Shown here: positions 1-8,605 of the stretch, one piece after another
Layout of the letters: the number at the start of each line of letters is the position of its first letter
Numbering within the stretch: position 1 is the first letter of the stretch
Assembly (NCBI GenBank): GCA_017558105.1
Contig: JAFYWI010000001.1
Location: forward strand, 62,001-126,000
Reading direction: 5' to 3'
Length of the DNA: 64,000 nucleotides
Origin: Clostridia bacterium
GTDB lineage: Bacteria; Bacillota; Clostridia; Christensenellales; Borkfalkiaceae
The notes under the pieces: generated by a model
What the model was told of the DNA's origin: nothing
Seen by the model: only the letters and a program-made list of their open reading frames with translations
Databases searched by the model: none
Position numbers and translations under genes: made by a program

Positions 1-131
1 ACGAACGCAGCGAAACGCATGTTTCTACCACCTTTAACAACTTTAGTAACACGGTTAACTTGAATTAATTTCTTAACTAAGCCGTCGTTTTCTTCTGCCC
101 TTCTAGGCGATTTATTATTATCTCTTGCCAT
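1..131 (-). CDS. rpsE: 30S ribosomal protein S5, N-terminal part
   Basis: Only the first 43 codons are in the window; the gene runs off the left edge. The visible residues (MARDNNKSPRRAEENDGLVK, then the VNRVTKVVKGGRNMRF motif) are the start of the S5 double-stranded RNA-binding domain, which helps decoding accuracy in the small subunit. A strong AAGGAG site lies just upstream of the ATG. It follows rplR by 26 bp, as in the standard spc operon. Confidence 0.95.
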   Translation of the reverse strand, partial: MARDNNKSPRRAEENDGLVKKLIQVNRVTKVVKGGRNMRFAAF

Positions 132-157
132 TTTTGTATTCTCCTTGATTTATTAGA

Positions 158-526
158 TTAGAATTCTAATCCGCCTTCTCTAGCGCCATCTGCTAAGTTT
201 TGTACTCTGCCTGTGTAAAGATATCCACCTCTATCAAATACGATAGCTTTAATATCTTTTGCAAGTGCTTTTTTAGCAACTAGCTTACCAACTTCGAAAG
301 CTTGGGCTTTCTTATCCATACCTTCTAAAGAACCTTTAATTTCTTTGTCTAGTGTAGATGCTGTAACCAAGGTCTTTCCATTAACGTCGTCGATAATTTG
401 TGCATAAATGTGATTTAAACTTCTATACACAGATAGTCTTGGGGCTTCTGGGGTACCTTTAACCTTACCTCTTACCCTCTTGTGTCTTTTTAATCTGTCT
501 TGATTTTTATTGATTTTCGTAATCAT
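158..526 (-). CDS. rplR: 50S ribosomal protein L18
   Basis: L18 binds 5S rRNA in the central protuberance. I place the start at the ATG giving [20 protein letters not shown] (122 aa, the family's normal length), because an AGGAG site lies 8 bp upstream of it. The open frame continues 15 codons further up to 571, but that extension has no ribosome binding site and falls inside two hairpins in the rplF-rplR gap. The C-terminal region [29 protein letters not shown] is the family signature, read in pieces. It belongs to the S10-spc transcription unit. Confidence 0.95.
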   Translation of the reverse strand: MITKINKNQDRLKRHKRVRGKVKGTPEAPRLSVYRSLNHIYAQIIDDVNGKTLVTASTLDKEIKGSLEGMDKKAQAFEVGKLVAKKALAKDIKAIVFDRGGYLYTGRVQNLADGAREGGLEF

Positions 527-555
527 TGTTTTTACTCCTGATTTAATAACTTTTC

Positions 556-599
556 GCATCGAAAGATGCACTCGGCAGACGTGGAAAAACGCCCACGTC
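556..599 (-). other. two hairpins in the rplF-rplR gap
   Basis: In the RNA (minus strand) a perfect 7-bp stem GACGTGG/CCACGTC (599-593 with 584-578) is followed by a 5-bp stem GCATC/GATGC with a 4-nt loop (569-556). No U-run follows either, so they are not terminators. The 93-bp gap from the rplF stop to the chosen rplR start is much longer than the other spacings in this operon. They may be a processing or regulatory element; the function is unknown. Confidence 0.6.
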
Positions 600-619
600 C
601 ACTAAAAGCACTTTAAATT

Positions 620-1165
620 TTAGCCTTTTGAACCAGCTGCTTTACCAACTTTTCTTTCAATTACTTCATCGCTATAACGAATTCCGTAACCGTGATATGG
701 TTCTGGTTCTCTAATTCCACGAATCATAGCAGCGCATTGGCCAACTTTTTCTTTGTCGATACCACTTACAGAAATTTCTGTTTGTGATGGACAATCTAAT
801 GCTATACCAGCTTCTTCAACCACTTCTACTGGGTGAGAGAAACCAACGTTTAATACTACTTTGTTGCCTTGTTTAGCAACTTTCCAACCTACACCGTTAA
901 CGATTAGAACTTTCTTAAAGCCTTCTGTAACGCCTTTAACCATATTTGCAGTTAAAGCTCTGTATAAGCCGTGTTTAGCCTTTGTTGGACCTTCGTCGTT
1001 TGCTCTTGTGAATTTAATTGTATTTTCTTCTACTACAGGTGTAATAATAGGGTCGTAAACTTGAGAAAGAGTACCTTTTGGACCTTTAACTGTAATAACG
1101 TTGTTTGCTATTTCAACAGTTACACCGGCAGGTATTGTTATAACTGCATTACCAATTCTTGACAT
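620..1165 (-). CDS. rplF: 50S ribosomal protein L6
   Basis: L6 binds 23S rRNA near the GTPase-associated region. The 181-residue product has the usual two repeated L6 folds. The N-terminus MSRIGNAVITIPAGVTVEI and the C-terminal signature PEPYHGYGIRYSDEVIERKVGKAAG (seen in segments) match the family. It follows rpsH by 10 bp. Downstream is the unusually long, structured gap before rplR. Confidence 0.97.
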   Translation of the reverse strand: MSRIGNAVITIPAGVTVEIANNVITVKGPKGTLSQVYDPIITPVVEENTIKFTRANDEGPTKAKHGLYRALTANMVKGVTEGFKKVLIVNGVGWKVAKQGNKVVLNVGFSHPVEVVEEAGIALDCPSQTEISVSGIDKEKVGQCAAMIRGIREPEPYHGYGIRYSDEVIERKVGKAAGSKG

Positions 1166-1175
1166 AATTTACCTC

Positions 1176-1562
1176 CTACCATACGTAAGCAAGAACTTCG
1201 CCACCTTGGTGAACTTTCTTTGCTTCCTTACCTGTCATGATACCACGAGAAGTAGATAGAATTGCAACACCTAAACCACCAAGTACTTGTGGGATTTCTT
1301 CTGCGCCAACGTATACTCTTAGGCCTGGTTTACTAACTCTCTTTAATCCTGTGATAACTTTTTGACCGTTTTCGTATTTTAACGTAATAACGATAGTACC
1401 TTGAATACCTTCTTCAAACTTAACGTCTGCAATATAACCTTCTTCTAAAAGAATGTTTGCAATTGCTTTCTTTGTGTTTGATGCAGGAATTTCAACCGTT
1501 TCGTGCTTCGCTTGTAAAGCGTTTCTAATTCTTGTAAGCATATCTGCAATAACGTCTGTCAT
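1176..1562 (-). CDS. rpsH: 30S ribosomal protein S8
   Basis: S8 is a primary 16S rRNA binder in the platform of the small subunit. It is 128 residues, near family length, starting [20 protein letters not shown]. The conserved C-terminus [14 protein letters not shown]...GGEVLAYVW is present. It sits 15 bp after rpsN in the spc segment. In enterobacteria S8 is the spc autorepressor, but I see no obvious 16S-like mimic near rplE here. Confidence 0.97.
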   Translation of the reverse strand: MTDVIADMLTRIRNALQAKHETVEIPASNTKKAIANILLEEGYIADVKFEEGIQGTIVITLKYENGQKVITGLKRVSKPGLRVYVGAEEIPQVLGGLGVAILSTSRGIMTGKEAKKVHQGGEVLAYVW

Positions 1563-1577
1563 TATACTATCCTCCTT

Positions 1578-1763
1578 TTACCAACTTGCCTTTTTAATTC
1601 CTGGAATTTGGCCTTTATATGCTAAATTTCTAAAGCATATACGGCAAATACCATATTTACGGAGTACAGCATGTGGACGACCACAGATGCTACATCTGGT
1701 ATAAGCTCTGGTTGAATATTTAGCAGGTTTCTGCTGTTTGTTTATCATTGCTTTTTTAGCCAT
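1578..1763 (-). CDS. rpsN: 30S ribosomal protein S14, zinc-binding type
   Basis: This short, 61-residue S14 carries two CxxC pairs (Cys24, Cys27, Cys40, Cys43) in [20 protein letters not shown], which coordinate zinc. That makes it the C+ form typical of Gram-positive bacteria. It assembles into the head of the 30S subunit. It lies between rplE and rpsH in standard order. No zinc-independent paralogue is in this window. Confidence 0.97.
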   Translation of the reverse strand: MAKKAMINKQQKPAKYSTRAYTRCSICGRPHAVLRKYGICRICFRNLAYKGQIPGIKKASW

Positions 1764-1783
1764 AATTTTAACTCCTTAATCGA

Positions 1784-2335
1784 TTACTTTGTTGCAAAAG
1801 GCATACCGAGTAATGCAAGTAATTCTCTTGCTTCTTCGTCTGTCTTTGCAGTTGTGGTGAAACAAATATCAAACCCTCTAATTTTTTCTACTTGGTCGTA
1901 AGAAATTTCTGGGAAGATTAATTGTTCTTTAACACCCATTGCATAGTTACCTCTGCCATCAAAAGACTTCTTAGAAACACCACGGAAGTCTCTAACTCTT
2001 GGTAGAGCGATTGAAACGAACTTGTCGAAGAATTCGTACATTCTTGTTCCTCTTAAAGTTACTTTCATGCCAATGCTTTGACCTTCTCTAATCTTAAAGT
2101 TAGCAACCGATTTCTTTGCTGTTGTTAGAACAGGTTTTTGACCGGAGATAATTTTTAATTCTTCTTGTGCTTGTTGAACACTTTTAGCATTATCTTTAAC
2201 GTCGCCTAAACCAGAGTTGATTGTAATTTTAACAAGTTTTGGAACTTGGTTTACGTTTGGATAGTTAAATTTCTTAACTAGTGCTGGTACTACAACGCTA
2301 TCGTATAATGCTTTAACTCTATTAGTTTGTGCCAT
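1784..2335 (-). CDS. rplE: 50S ribosomal protein L5
   Basis: L5 binds 5S rRNA and bridges to the small subunit. It has 183 residues with the family motifs [36 protein letters not shown] and [26 protein letters not shown] (in segments). It follows rplX by 16 bp. Confidence 0.97.
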   Translation of the reverse strand: MAQTNRVKALYDSVVVPALVKKFNYPNVNQVPKLVKITINSGLGDVKDNAKSVQQAQEELKIISGQKPVLTTAKKSVANFKIREGQSIGMKVTLRGTRMYEFFDKFVSIALPRVRDFRGVSKKSFDGRGNYAMGVKEQLIFPEISYDQVEKIRGFDICFTTTAKTDEEARELLALLGMPFATK

Positions 2336-2351
2336 TTAACTTTACCTCCGC

Positions 2352-2780
2352 TTATTCTTCGCTTTTAGCAGTCTTTTTAGACTTGCTTGCTTTCTTTTCT
2401 GCTGGTTTTTCTTCAGCAGTTTTCTTTGCTTTTTTCTTAGATGTTTTAGCTACTTCTTTTGCTTCTTTAGTTGAATCTAAAAGTGCGTTACATTTTCTGC
2501 AAACACGTACTTTCTTACCTTCAACAAAGTCGTATTTAACTCTAACTGCTTTGTTACAAACTGGGCAAACAACTAAAACGTTACTTGCGTCAATTGGGCC
2601 AGATTGCTTTTCAATAGAACTTACGTCTTGTGCAGACCTTGCCTTTTTGTGTTTGTATTGAACGTTAACTCCGTCTACAACAACTTTATTTGCCTTTGGA
2701 ATAGCAACTAAAACCTTTGCAGTTTTACCAGCATCTTTGCCAGATAAAACTAATACTGTATCGTTCTTTTTAACTTTCAT
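2352..2780 (-). CDS. rplX: 50S ribosomal protein L24 with a charged C-terminal tail
   Basis: L24 is an assembly-initiator protein of the large subunit. The KOW motif is near residues 7-40 (DTVLVLSGKDAGKTAKVLVA). A four-cysteine zinc-ribbon-like pair follows (Cys72/75 CPVC and Cys94/97 CRKC). The protein is 142 residues against about 103 usually; the extra roughly 40 residues are a low-complexity Lys/Ala/Glu tail that looks disordered. The frame runs cleanly to a stop before rplE, so the tail is not a frameshift. Confidence 0.95.
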   Translation of the reverse strand: MKVKKNDTVLVLSGKDAGKTAKVLVAIPKANKVVVDGVNVQYKHKKARSAQDVSSIEKQSGPIDASNVLVVCPVCNKAVRVKYDFVEGKKVRVCRKCNALLDSTKEAKEVAKTSKKKAKKTAEEKPAEKKASKSKKTAKSEE

Positions 2781-2791
2781 CTTCGTTCTCC

Positions 2792-3160
2792 TTATAACAC
2801 TTCTGGTGCAAGAGAGATAATACGCATATAGTCTTTATCTCTAAGTTCTCTTGCTATAGGCCCAAAAATACGAGTTCCTCTTGGTTGTTTTTGTGTATCG
2901 ATAATAACTGCAGCATTTTCATCAAAACGAACGAAAGTACCGTCTTTTCTTCTTACGCCACTTGTTGAACGTACGATAACAGCCTTTACAACGTCGCCTT
3001 TCTTAACTGCGCCACCTGGGGTAGCCGTTTTTACTGATGCAACGATAACGTCACCAATGTTACCAGTTCTTCTAAAAGAACCACCTAAAACTCTTATACA
3101 CATCAATTCTTTTGCTCCAGAGTTATCTGCAGCTTTTAATCTACTTTGTGGTTGTATCAT
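2792..3160 (-). CDS. rplN: 50S ribosomal protein L14
   Basis: L14 takes part in the subunit interface. It is 122 residues, normal length, starting [20 protein letters not shown], with the signature [26 protein letters not shown] (in segments) and C-terminal [20 protein letters not shown]. Standard position between rpsQ and rplX; an AGGAGG-like site precedes it. Confidence 0.97.
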   Translation of the reverse strand: MIQPQSRLKAADNSGAKELMCIRVLGGSFRRTGNIGDVIVASVKTATPGGAVKKGDVVKAVIVRSTSGVRRKDGTFVRFDENAAVIIDTQKQPRGTRIFGPIARELRDKDYMRIISLAPEVL

Positions 3161-3171
3161 ATAGAGCCTCC

Positions 3172-3435
3172 TTATTTAGCCTTTTCAATTATTTCAGCAA
3201 CTCTCCAATTCTTGTCTTTAGAAAGTTTTCTAGTTTCAATAATTAGAACTTTGTCGCCTACACCGCATTGATTTAGCTCGTCGTGTGCTTTAAACTTATG
3301 AGTTTTCTTAATAGTTTTCTTGTAAAGTGGGTGTTTTGCTTTTTCTTCAACAGCAACAACAACGGTTTTGTCCATTTTATCAGAAACAACTAAACCAACT
3401 CTTTCTTTTCTTAAATTTCTTTCCATAATGCTCAC
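3172..3435 (-). CDS. rpsQ: 30S ribosomal protein S17
   Basis: S17 is a primary 16S rRNA binder with an OB fold. It is 87 residues, with [22 protein letters not shown] and the conserved [22 protein letters not shown] (in segments). The start could be Met1 or Met4 ([11 protein letters not shown]); Met1 is kept. The gene lies 3 bp after rpmC, so the two are probably translationally coupled. Confidence 0.95.
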   Translation of the reverse strand: MSIMERNLRKERVGLVVSDKMDKTVVVAVEEKAKHPLYKKTIKKTHKFKAHDELNQCGVGDKVLIIETRKLSKDKNWRVAEIIEKAK

Positions 3436-3438
3436 TCC

Positions 3439-3639
3439 TTACTTACCTGCTTCAATTTCCTTTTGTCTTAAAAGGGTTTTTACTCTTGCAATATCCTTTT
3501 TACAGGTATTAAGAGAAGCAGTATTTTCAAGTTGTCCTATAGCGTGACGGAAACGAAGGTTAAACAATTCTTCAGAAAGTTCTTTAAGTTTTGTGTTTAA
3601 CTCGTCAACCGTTAATTCGCGAATATCTTTCGTTTTCAT
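3439..3639 (-). CDS. rpmC: 50S ribosomal protein L29
   Basis: L29 lies by the peptide exit tunnel, near the docking site of SRP and trigger factor. It is a 66-residue two-helix protein with the family core [26 protein letters not shown] (in segments). Its start overlaps the rplP stop by one base, indicating tight coupling. Confidence 0.96.
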   Translation of the reverse strand: MKTKDIRELTVDELNTKLKELSEELFNLRFRHAIGQLENTASLNTCKKDIARVKTLLRQKEIEAGK

Positions 3640-4082
3640 TAACCTTCACCGCCTTCTTCAATAATTTCTTGTGCAACTTCCCTTTTTACAAACTTCGTTT
3701 TAACTGGAAGTTTATGTCCGGCAAGTCTCATTGCTTCTTTTGCAATATTTTCTGGAACGCCTGCCATTTCGAATAATACTCTGCCTGGCTTAACTACTGC
3801 TACCCAGAATTCTACTGAACCTTTACCGCTACCCATACGGCTATCGGCAGGTTTCTTTGTTACTGGTTTGTGTGGGAAAATATCTATCCATACTTTACCA
3901 CCACGTTTAATAAATCTTGTCATTGCTACACGGGCTGCTTCAATTTGATTTGATTTAATCCAGCCTGGTTCTGTAGCAACTAAACCGTAATCACCGTATG
4001 CAACTTGGTTGCCCTTAGTGCATTTACCCGTCATTCTACCACGGTGAACTCTTCTTCTTTTAACTCTTTTAGGCATTAACAT
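3639..4082 (-). CDS. rplP: 50S ribosomal protein L16
   Basis: L16 shapes the A-site tRNA and EF binding region of the large subunit. It has 147 residues, with [22 protein letters not shown] at the start, [33 protein letters not shown] in the middle, and [29 protein letters not shown] near the end (each seen in segments). Met1 or Met3 could be the start; the MLMPKRVK arrangement is common in this family. Confidence 0.97.
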   Translation of the reverse strand: MLMPKRVKRRRVHRGRMTGKCTKGNQVAYGDYGLVATEPGWIKSNQIEAARVAMTRFIKRGGKVWIDIFPHKPVTKKPADSRMGSGKGSVEFWVAVVKPGRVLFEMAGVPENIAKEAMRLAGHKLPVKTKFVKREVAQEIIEEGGEG

Positions 4083-4084
4083 AA

Positions 4085-4795
4085 TTACGCTTGGCCTCCT
4101 TCAACTCTTTTCTTTTTAGAGGCACCTATAACTTCGCCTTTGTATATCCAGCATTTAATACCGATAATACCAAACGTTGTAAGTGCTTCTGCAAAGCCGT
4201 ATTCAATATCAGCTCTTAACGTTTGTAGAGGAATTGAACCTTCGTGATAACTTTCACTACGAGCAATTTCTGCACCGTCAAGTCTTCCGCTTACGCAAAC
4301 TTTAATACCTTTAATACCACTTCTCATTGACCTTGAAATTGCTTGTTTCATTGCTCTTCTAAATGAAACTCTCTTTTCAAGTTGAGATGCAATACTTTCA
4401 GCAACTAATTGTGCGTCTGCATCTGGTTTTTTAACTTCTGATATATTGATTGCTATTTGTTTACCTTTGCAAATTTTTGCTACTAATTTCTTGATAACTT
4501 CTATTTCGCTACCTTGTTTACCAATTAGAACACCTGGACGAGCCGTAAATATCGTAATTGTAACTTTTTGAGCAGCTCTTTCAATAGCTATTTTTGAAAT
4601 TGATGCTTGAACACTCTTATTCTTTGTGTTTGCAGTTTCTTTCTTTTCCGTGCCGTATTTATCTTTTAACATTGCACGAATTTCATAGTCTTCTTTGATG
4701 TTAGCAGAAACTTCTTTTTTATCTACAAACCATTGAGTATCCCAATCTTTAATAATACCAACTCTTAAGCCGTGTGGATTAACTTTTTGTCCCAT
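4085..4795 (-). CDS. rpsC: 30S ribosomal protein S3
   Basis: S3 forms part of the mRNA entry tunnel. The 236-residue protein has an N-terminal region ([20 protein letters not shown]), a KH RNA-binding domain around residues 60-115 with the [10 protein letters not shown] loop, and the S3 C-terminal domain ([22 protein letters not shown], ending [14 protein letters not shown]). It is 2 bp from rplP. Confidence 0.97.
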   Translation of the reverse strand: MGQKVNPHGLRVGIIKDWDTQWFVDKKEVSANIKEDYEIRAMLKDKYGTEKKETANTKNKSVQASISKIAIERAAQKVTITIFTARPGVLIGKQGSEIEVIKKLVAKICKGKQIAINISEVKKPDADAQLVAESIASQLEKRVSFRRAMKQAISRSMRSGIKGIKVCVSGRLDGAEIARSESYHEGSIPLQTLRADIEYGFAEALTTFGIIGIKCWIYKGEVIGASKKKRVEGGQA

Positions 4796-4804
4796 ACTAT
4801 CCTC

Positions 4805-5191
4805 CTATGCTTTTGCGTCTAGCACGATTGTAATGTGGCTAGTACGTTTCAAAATTCTAAAGGCTCTGCCTTGTGCTCTTGGCATAACTCTCTTTAGAGT
4901 TGGGCCTTGGTCTGCATAACATTTTGCTACGAAAAGATTATCTCTACTCATGCCTAAATTGTTTTCAGCGTTTGCTGCTGCAGATAAAAGTACTTTCTTA
5001 ATTGGTTCGCAAGCAGATTTTGGTGTGTTTTCCAAAATAGCAACTGCTTCTCTTAAACCTTTACCTCTAATAATATCAAGAACAATTCTTACTTTGAAAG
5101 GAGAAATTCTAACGTATTTAGCAGATGCTCTTGGGCGTCTGTCTTTCGTTGCTTCAATTCTCTCTTTCTTTTCTCTCATATTTTTAGCCAT
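4805..5191 (-). CDS. rplV: 50S ribosomal protein L22
   Basis: L22 lines the peptide exit tunnel; its hairpin tip is a known site of macrolide-resistance changes. I start it at the ATG giving MAKNMREKKERIEATKDRR (128 aa). An AGGGGG ribosome binding site lies just upstream, and this start clears the rpsS stop. The longer frame to 5266 would overlap rpsS by 65 bp. The family core YVRISPFKVRIVLDIIRGKG and the C-terminal RVMPRAQGRAFRILKRTSHI are present. Confidence 0.95.
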   Translation of the reverse strand: MAKNMREKKERIEATKDRRPRASAKYVRISPFKVRIVLDIIRGKGLREAVAILENTPKSACEPIKKVLLSAAANAENNLGMSRDNLFVAKCYADQGPTLKRVMPRAQGRAFRILKRTSHITIVLDAKA

Positions 5192-5201
5192 TTTGTACCC
5201 C

Positions 5202-5480
5202 CTATCTTGCACCCGTGGTTTTTTCACCAGCGTGGCCTTTGAAGGTTCTGGTTGGAGCAAATTCACCTAATTTGCAACCTACCATATCTTCGGTTACGTA
5301 TACAGGAACGTGTTTTCTACCATCGTAAACAGCAATCGTATGTCCTACCATTTGAGGGAAAATTGTTGATGCTCTTGACCATGTTTTTAAAACTTTCTTT
5401 TCGTTCTTTTCGTTTAATTCTTCAATTCTCTTTAAGAGTTTTGGTTCCACATAAGGACCTTTTTTAACACTTCTACTCAT
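5202..5480 (-). CDS. rpsS: 30S ribosomal protein S19
   Basis: S19 contacts the P-site region at the head of the 30S subunit. It is 92 residues, starting [20 protein letters not shown], with the signature [48 protein letters not shown] (in segments). Standard place between rplB and rplV. Confidence 0.97.
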   Translation of the reverse strand: MSRSVKKGPYVEPKLLKRIEELNEKNEKKVLKTWSRASTIFPQMVGHTIAVYDGRKHVPVYVTEDMVGCKLGEFAPTRTFKGHAGEKTTGAR

Positions 5481-5490
5481 GTTGTTCTCC

Positions 5491-6318
5491 TTAATTTATC
5501 CTAGTGATAATAAACTTGTTTGAAGCCTTTTTGTGCTTTCTGGTCTTGTAACCTAAAGCAGGTTTACCCCAAGGAGTAACTGGACCAGGCATACCGATAG
5601 GTGACTTACCTTCACCACCACCGTGTGGGTGGTCGCATGGGTTCATAACTACACCACGAACTGTTGGGCGGATACCTAAGTATCTGGTTTTACCAGCCTT
5701 ACCAATTCTAATGATTTCGTGTTCTAAGTTACCTACTTGACCGATTGTAGCCTTACATGCTGCAAGTATATATCTCATTTCACCACTTGGCATTTTGATT
5801 GTTACGTATTTTTCATCTCTTGCCATAATTTGTGCGCTCATACCAGCTGCTCTTGCAATTTGACCGCCCTTACCAGGTTGCATTTCAATGTTGTGTACCA
5901 TTGTACCTACAGGGATGTCTTTTAATGCTAAAGCGTTACCTACTTTGATATCTGCCGTTGGACCGCTTACTACAACGTCGCCAACTTTTAGACCTACTGG
6001 TGCAAGAATATATTTCTTTGTACCATCTTTGTAGAATAACAATGCTATGTTTGCACTACGATTTGGGTCGTATTCTATTGTTTTTACTGTTGCTGGAATA
6101 CCGTCTTTATTTCTTTTGAAGTCGATAATACGATATTTTCTTCTGTTACCGCCACCAATATGACGAACGGTTATTTTACCTTGAGCATTTCTACCACCAC
6201 TCTTTCTTTGGTCTTCTAAAAGAGATTTTTCTGGTTTCTTTGCTGTGATTTCATCATAAGCACTAACTGTCATGAAACGGCGTGCAGATGAAGTAGGTTT
6301 ATATCTTTTAATAGCCAT
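5491..6318 (-). CDS. rplB: 50S ribosomal protein L2
   Basis: L2 is needed for subunit association and peptidyl transfer. It has 275 residues, standard length. The [22 protein letters not shown] motif is near residue 45. The C-terminal signature [20 protein letters not shown] around residues 223-242 holds the conserved histidine of the peptidyl-transferase-proximal loop. It follows rplW by 20 bp. Confidence 0.98.
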   Translation of the reverse strand: MAIKRYKPTSSARRFMTVSAYDEITAKKPEKSLLEDQRKSGGRNAQGKITVRHIGGGNRRKYRIIDFKRNKDGIPATVKTIEYDPNRSANIALLFYKDGTKKYILAPVGLKVGDVVVSGPTADIKVGNALALKDIPVGTMVHNIEMQPGKGGQIARAAGMSAQIMARDEKYVTIKMPSGEMRYILAACKATIGQVGNLEHEIIRIGKAGKTRYLGIRPTVRGVVMNPCDHPHGGGEGKSPIGMPGPVTPWGKPALGYKTRKHKKASNKFIITRIN

Positions 6319-6338
6319 TTTTAATTCCTCCGTTTACA

Positions 6339-6629
6339 TTAAGACAATGAATCAAAGAATTCAATTGACTTGCTGTCGGCTTTTAGTTGAACAATAGCCT
6401 TCTTATAGTCTGGTGTATAACCTTCGTATTTGCCTTGTCTTTTTAACTTGCCACCAACAATTGCTGTGTTTACTTTTTCAACTTTTACACCGAAGATTTC
6501 TTCGATTGCAAGTTTAATTTGTGTTTTGTTAGCATTTTTTGCTACGATAAAAACATATTTCTTATCTTGAATACCTGCATAACTCTTTTCAGAGAGTAAA
6601 GGTTTAATTATAATATCGTGTGCAGCCAT
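6339..6629 (-). CDS. rplW: 50S ribosomal protein L23
   Basis: L23 sits at the exit of the peptide tunnel and is the docking site for trigger factor and SRP; both partners are encoded in this window (tig and the SRP RNA). It is 96 residues with [44 protein letters not shown] and the conserved [13 protein letters not shown] end. It is 2 bp from rplD. Confidence 0.96.
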   Translation of the reverse strand: MAAHDIIIKPLLSEKSYAGIQDKKYVFIVAKNANKTQIKLAIEEIFGVKVEKVNTAIVGGKLKRQGKYEGYTPDYKKAIVQLKADSKSIEFFDSLS

Positions 6630-6631
6630 TA

Positions 6632-7264
6632 TTATTTTACCTCCTCAAGTTTTTGAACTAGTTGTTCAACAGCCTTTTGGGAAATAACTACTTTTGCATT
6701 CTTAACAACGTCGTAAGTGTTAAGTTGTACTGCTGGAACGTTGCTAACAGCCTTGATGTTAGAGCATGCTCTTAAAACGTTTACGTCGCTGTTATCCATT
6801 ACCATTAGAACAGACTTTTCTAACTTAAATGCTTGTAAGAAATTTACCATTTCCTTTGTTTTTGGTGCTGATACTTTAATTTCATCTATTACGATAATTT
6901 CGTTGTCTCTAAGTTTTTGAGATAAAGCAGATTTAAGTGCTGTGTGTTTTGCTTTAATGTTCATTTTCTTAGAGAAATCTCTTGATTTTGGTGCGAATAC
7001 TACGCCACCTTTTACCCATTGTGGACTTCTAATAGAACCTTGTCTTGCTCTACCAGTTCCTTTTTGTCTCCAAGGTTTTGCACCACCACCACGAACTTCG
7101 CTACGGGTTAAAGTGCTTTTTGTTCCTTGTCTTTCGTTTGCAAGCCTTGCAACTACTGCTTGGTGAATTACTGCTTCTTTGAATTCAACGCCGAACACCT
7201 TTTCAGAAAGTTCAAGTGTGCCAACTTCTTGTGCTTGCATATTATATACTTTAATACTAGGCAT
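6632..7264 (-). CDS. rplD: 50S ribosomal protein L4
   Basis: L4 reaches into the exit tunnel and in enterobacteria represses the S10 operon through its leader RNA. It has 210 residues, with the loop [31 protein letters not shown] (in segments) around residues 52-83 and the C-terminal L4 fold. Since this operon also begins with a structured attenuator leader, L4 is one candidate ligand; that is inference only. Confidence 0.97.
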   Translation of the reverse strand: MPSIKVYNMQAQEVGTLELSEKVFGVEFKEAVIHQAVVARLANERQGTKSTLTRSEVRGGGAKPWRQKGTGRARQGSIRSPQWVKGGVVFAPKSRDFSKKMNIKAKHTALKSALSQKLRDNEIIVIDEIKVSAPKTKEMVNFLQAFKLEKSVLMVMDNSDVNVLRACSNIKAVSNVPAVQLNTYDVVKNAKVVISQKAVEQLVQKLEEVK

Positions 7265-7275
7265 AATTAACCTCC

Positions 7276-7923
7276 TTACGCTTTAACGGTGTTTCTAATT
7301 GTTACAATGCCCTTTACAGGACCTGGAACAGCACCTTTAACAAGAATTACGTTTCTTGCTTTATCTACCTTTACGACTTCAAGGTTTTGTATCGTTACGT
7401 TTTCGTGACCCCATTGACCAGACATTTTCTTACCTTTGAAAACTCTTGATGGGTTACTGATAGCACCCATAGAACCAACTTCTCTGTGAACAGGACCAAC
7501 ACCGTGGGTTTCTTTTAATCTGTGGTGATTCCATCTTTTGATAACACCAGTGAAACCGTGGCCTTTTGACACACCAGATACGTCTATTCTGTCGCCTTCT
7601 ACGAAAGTATCGCATTCAATTACCTTGCCAACTTCCATTGATTCTGCATTGTCTAATCTGAATTCTTTTAGAACTTTCTTTGGAGCAATGCCTAATTTTT
7701 CGAAAACGCCAAGTTCTGGCTTGTTCATTTTAGGTTTATTAGCTTTGTCTACTTTAACGTCGCCAAAACCTAATTTTACTGCTGCATAACCGTCTCTTTC
7801 TAAAGTTTTAACCTGTACTATTGGGCATGGACCTGCTTCAATAACTGTTACCGGTATAACTTTGCCGTCTTGGGAAAATAATTGTGTCATTCCCAACTTT
7901 CTACCAATGATTGCTTTATTCAT
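7276..7923 (-). CDS. rplC: 50S ribosomal protein L3
   Basis: L3 is an early assembly protein near the peptidyl transferase centre. I start it at the ATG giving MNKAIIGRKLGMTQLFSQDG (215 aa), which is preceded by a full GGAGGTG site. The upstream alternative start (to 7938) is a GTG lying inside that very site, so it is unlikely. The central WNHHRLKETHGVGPVHREVGSMGAISNPSRVFKGKKMSG region (in segments) is the family signature. Confidence 0.96.
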   Translation of the reverse strand: MNKAIIGRKLGMTQLFSQDGKVIPVTVIEAGPCPIVQVKTLERDGYAAVKLGFGDVKVDKANKPKMNKPELGVFEKLGIAPKKVLKEFRLDNAESMEVGKVIECDTFVEGDRIDVSGVSKGHGFTGVIKRWNHHRLKETHGVGPVHREVGSMGAISNPSRVFKGKKMSGQWGHENVTIQNLEVVKVDKARNVILVKGAVPGPVKGIVTIRNTVKA

Positions 7924-7966
7924 AATGATAAAGTTCACCTCCGTTATATTATATAATGTTTATTAA

Positions 7967-8275
7967 TTACAATTTGATTTTAATATCTACACCAGCTGGT
8001 AAGTCTAATCTCATTAAAGAATCAACTGTTTTAGGTGTTGGGTTAGCTATGTCTATTAATCTCTTGTGAGTTCTAATTTCGAATTGTTCTCTTGAATCTT
8101 TATATTTATGTGGCGAACGAAGTATTGTAACTACTTCTCTTTCAGTAGGTAGTGGAATAGGACCACTAATCTTTGCGCCAGACTTTTTCATTGTTTCAAC
8201 AATTCTTGTTGCTGCTTGGTCTAACATTTCTGTGTCGTAAGACATAAGTTTAATTCTAATTTTTTGACTTGCCAT
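7967..8275 (-). CDS. rpsJ: 30S ribosomal protein S10
   Basis: First gene of the operon. S10 is a head protein of the 30S subunit and also acts in NusB-dependent antitermination. It is 102 residues, with [63 protein letters not shown] (in segments). It is preceded by GGAG and a leader of about 235 nt with attenuator-like structure and its own consensus promoter. No tuf or fus gene lies upstream; the neighbour is clpX. Confidence 0.98.
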   Translation of the reverse strand: MASQKIRIKLMSYDTEMLDQAATRIVETMKKSGAKISGPIPLPTEREVVTILRSPHKYKDSREQFEIRTHKRLIDIANPTPKTVDSLMRLDLPAGVDIKIKL

Positions 8276-8511
8276 TTTTTTCTCCTTTTTTTCCTAACTT
8301 TTTGTTTTGCTGTAAACTCTGCCGTGTGTGTCTAAAATTACTAATAAAAAAATCATCCGCCGATACTTAAGTTTTTTAAGTCGCTGCGAATGACTTTACT
8401 AATTTATTTTAAGTTAGTCGCAGAGGTCTAAGCCTCCACACTTGTCAACGGAAATTATCTTTCAGTTTGGCTGAATTAAGTAACTTCCCGTATCAACCCA
8501 GATTACACAGC
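8276..8511 (-). promoter_or_regulatory. structured 5' leader of the S10 operon (putative attenuator)
   Basis: About 235 nt of transcribed leader. Reading the RNA 5' to 3' there is a hairpin with outer arms GGAAGTTA/TAATTTCC and inner arms TTCAG/CTGAA (about 8486-8450). Next comes a GAGG/CCTC hairpin (8436-8423). Then comes an antiterminator-like stem: CTGCG (8423-8419) with CGCAG (8388-8384), plus inner ACTAA/TTAGT. Last is an intrinsic terminator (8393-8346) whose 5' arm shares 8388-8384 with that stem, so the two cannot form together. I do not recognise the ligand; a ribosomal protein is the natural guess. No T-box motif and no good leader peptide are visible. Confidence 0.7.
8346..8393 (-). 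terminator. intrinsic terminator inside the S10 leader
   Basis: Arms TCATTCGC (8393-8386) and GCGGATGA (8360-8353) pair with one G-U. The stem continues with CGA/TCG and CTTAA/TTAAG to a short A-rich loop. Seven U residues follow (8352-8346). It lies about 70 nt upstream of rpsJ, so it must be bypassed for the operon to be expressed. Confidence 0.8.
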
Positions 8512-8517
8512 TTACAT

Positions 8518-8546
8518 ATTATATAACACTTGTAAACTGTTGTCAA
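8518..8546 (-). promoter_or_regulatory. S10 operon promoter
   Basis: Perfect sigma-A consensus: TTGACA (8546-8541), 17-bp spacer, TATAAT (8523-8518). Expected start of RNA near 8511. It lies just downstream of the clpX stop. Confidence 0.92.
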
Positions 8547-8605
8547 ACGTTTTTTATGGGTTTTTTAAATTTTTTTTATAAATTTTTTAACGAATTTTGG
8601 CTGAA

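Noticed and set aside
556..599. Internal terminator in the ribosomal operon
   Set aside because: Neither hairpin is followed by a U-run on the transcribed strand.
5192..5266. Longer L22 overlapping rpsS
   Set aside because: It would overlap rpsS by 65 bp; AGGGGG sits before the internal ATG, which gives a normal-length protein.
7924..7938. Upstream GTG start of L3
   Set aside because: It lies inside the GGAGGTG ribosome binding site of the ATG at 7923.
8341..8511. Leader peptide in the S10 leader
   Set aside because: No short frame with a convincing ribosome binding site ends before the terminator, so peptide-based attenuation is not supported there.
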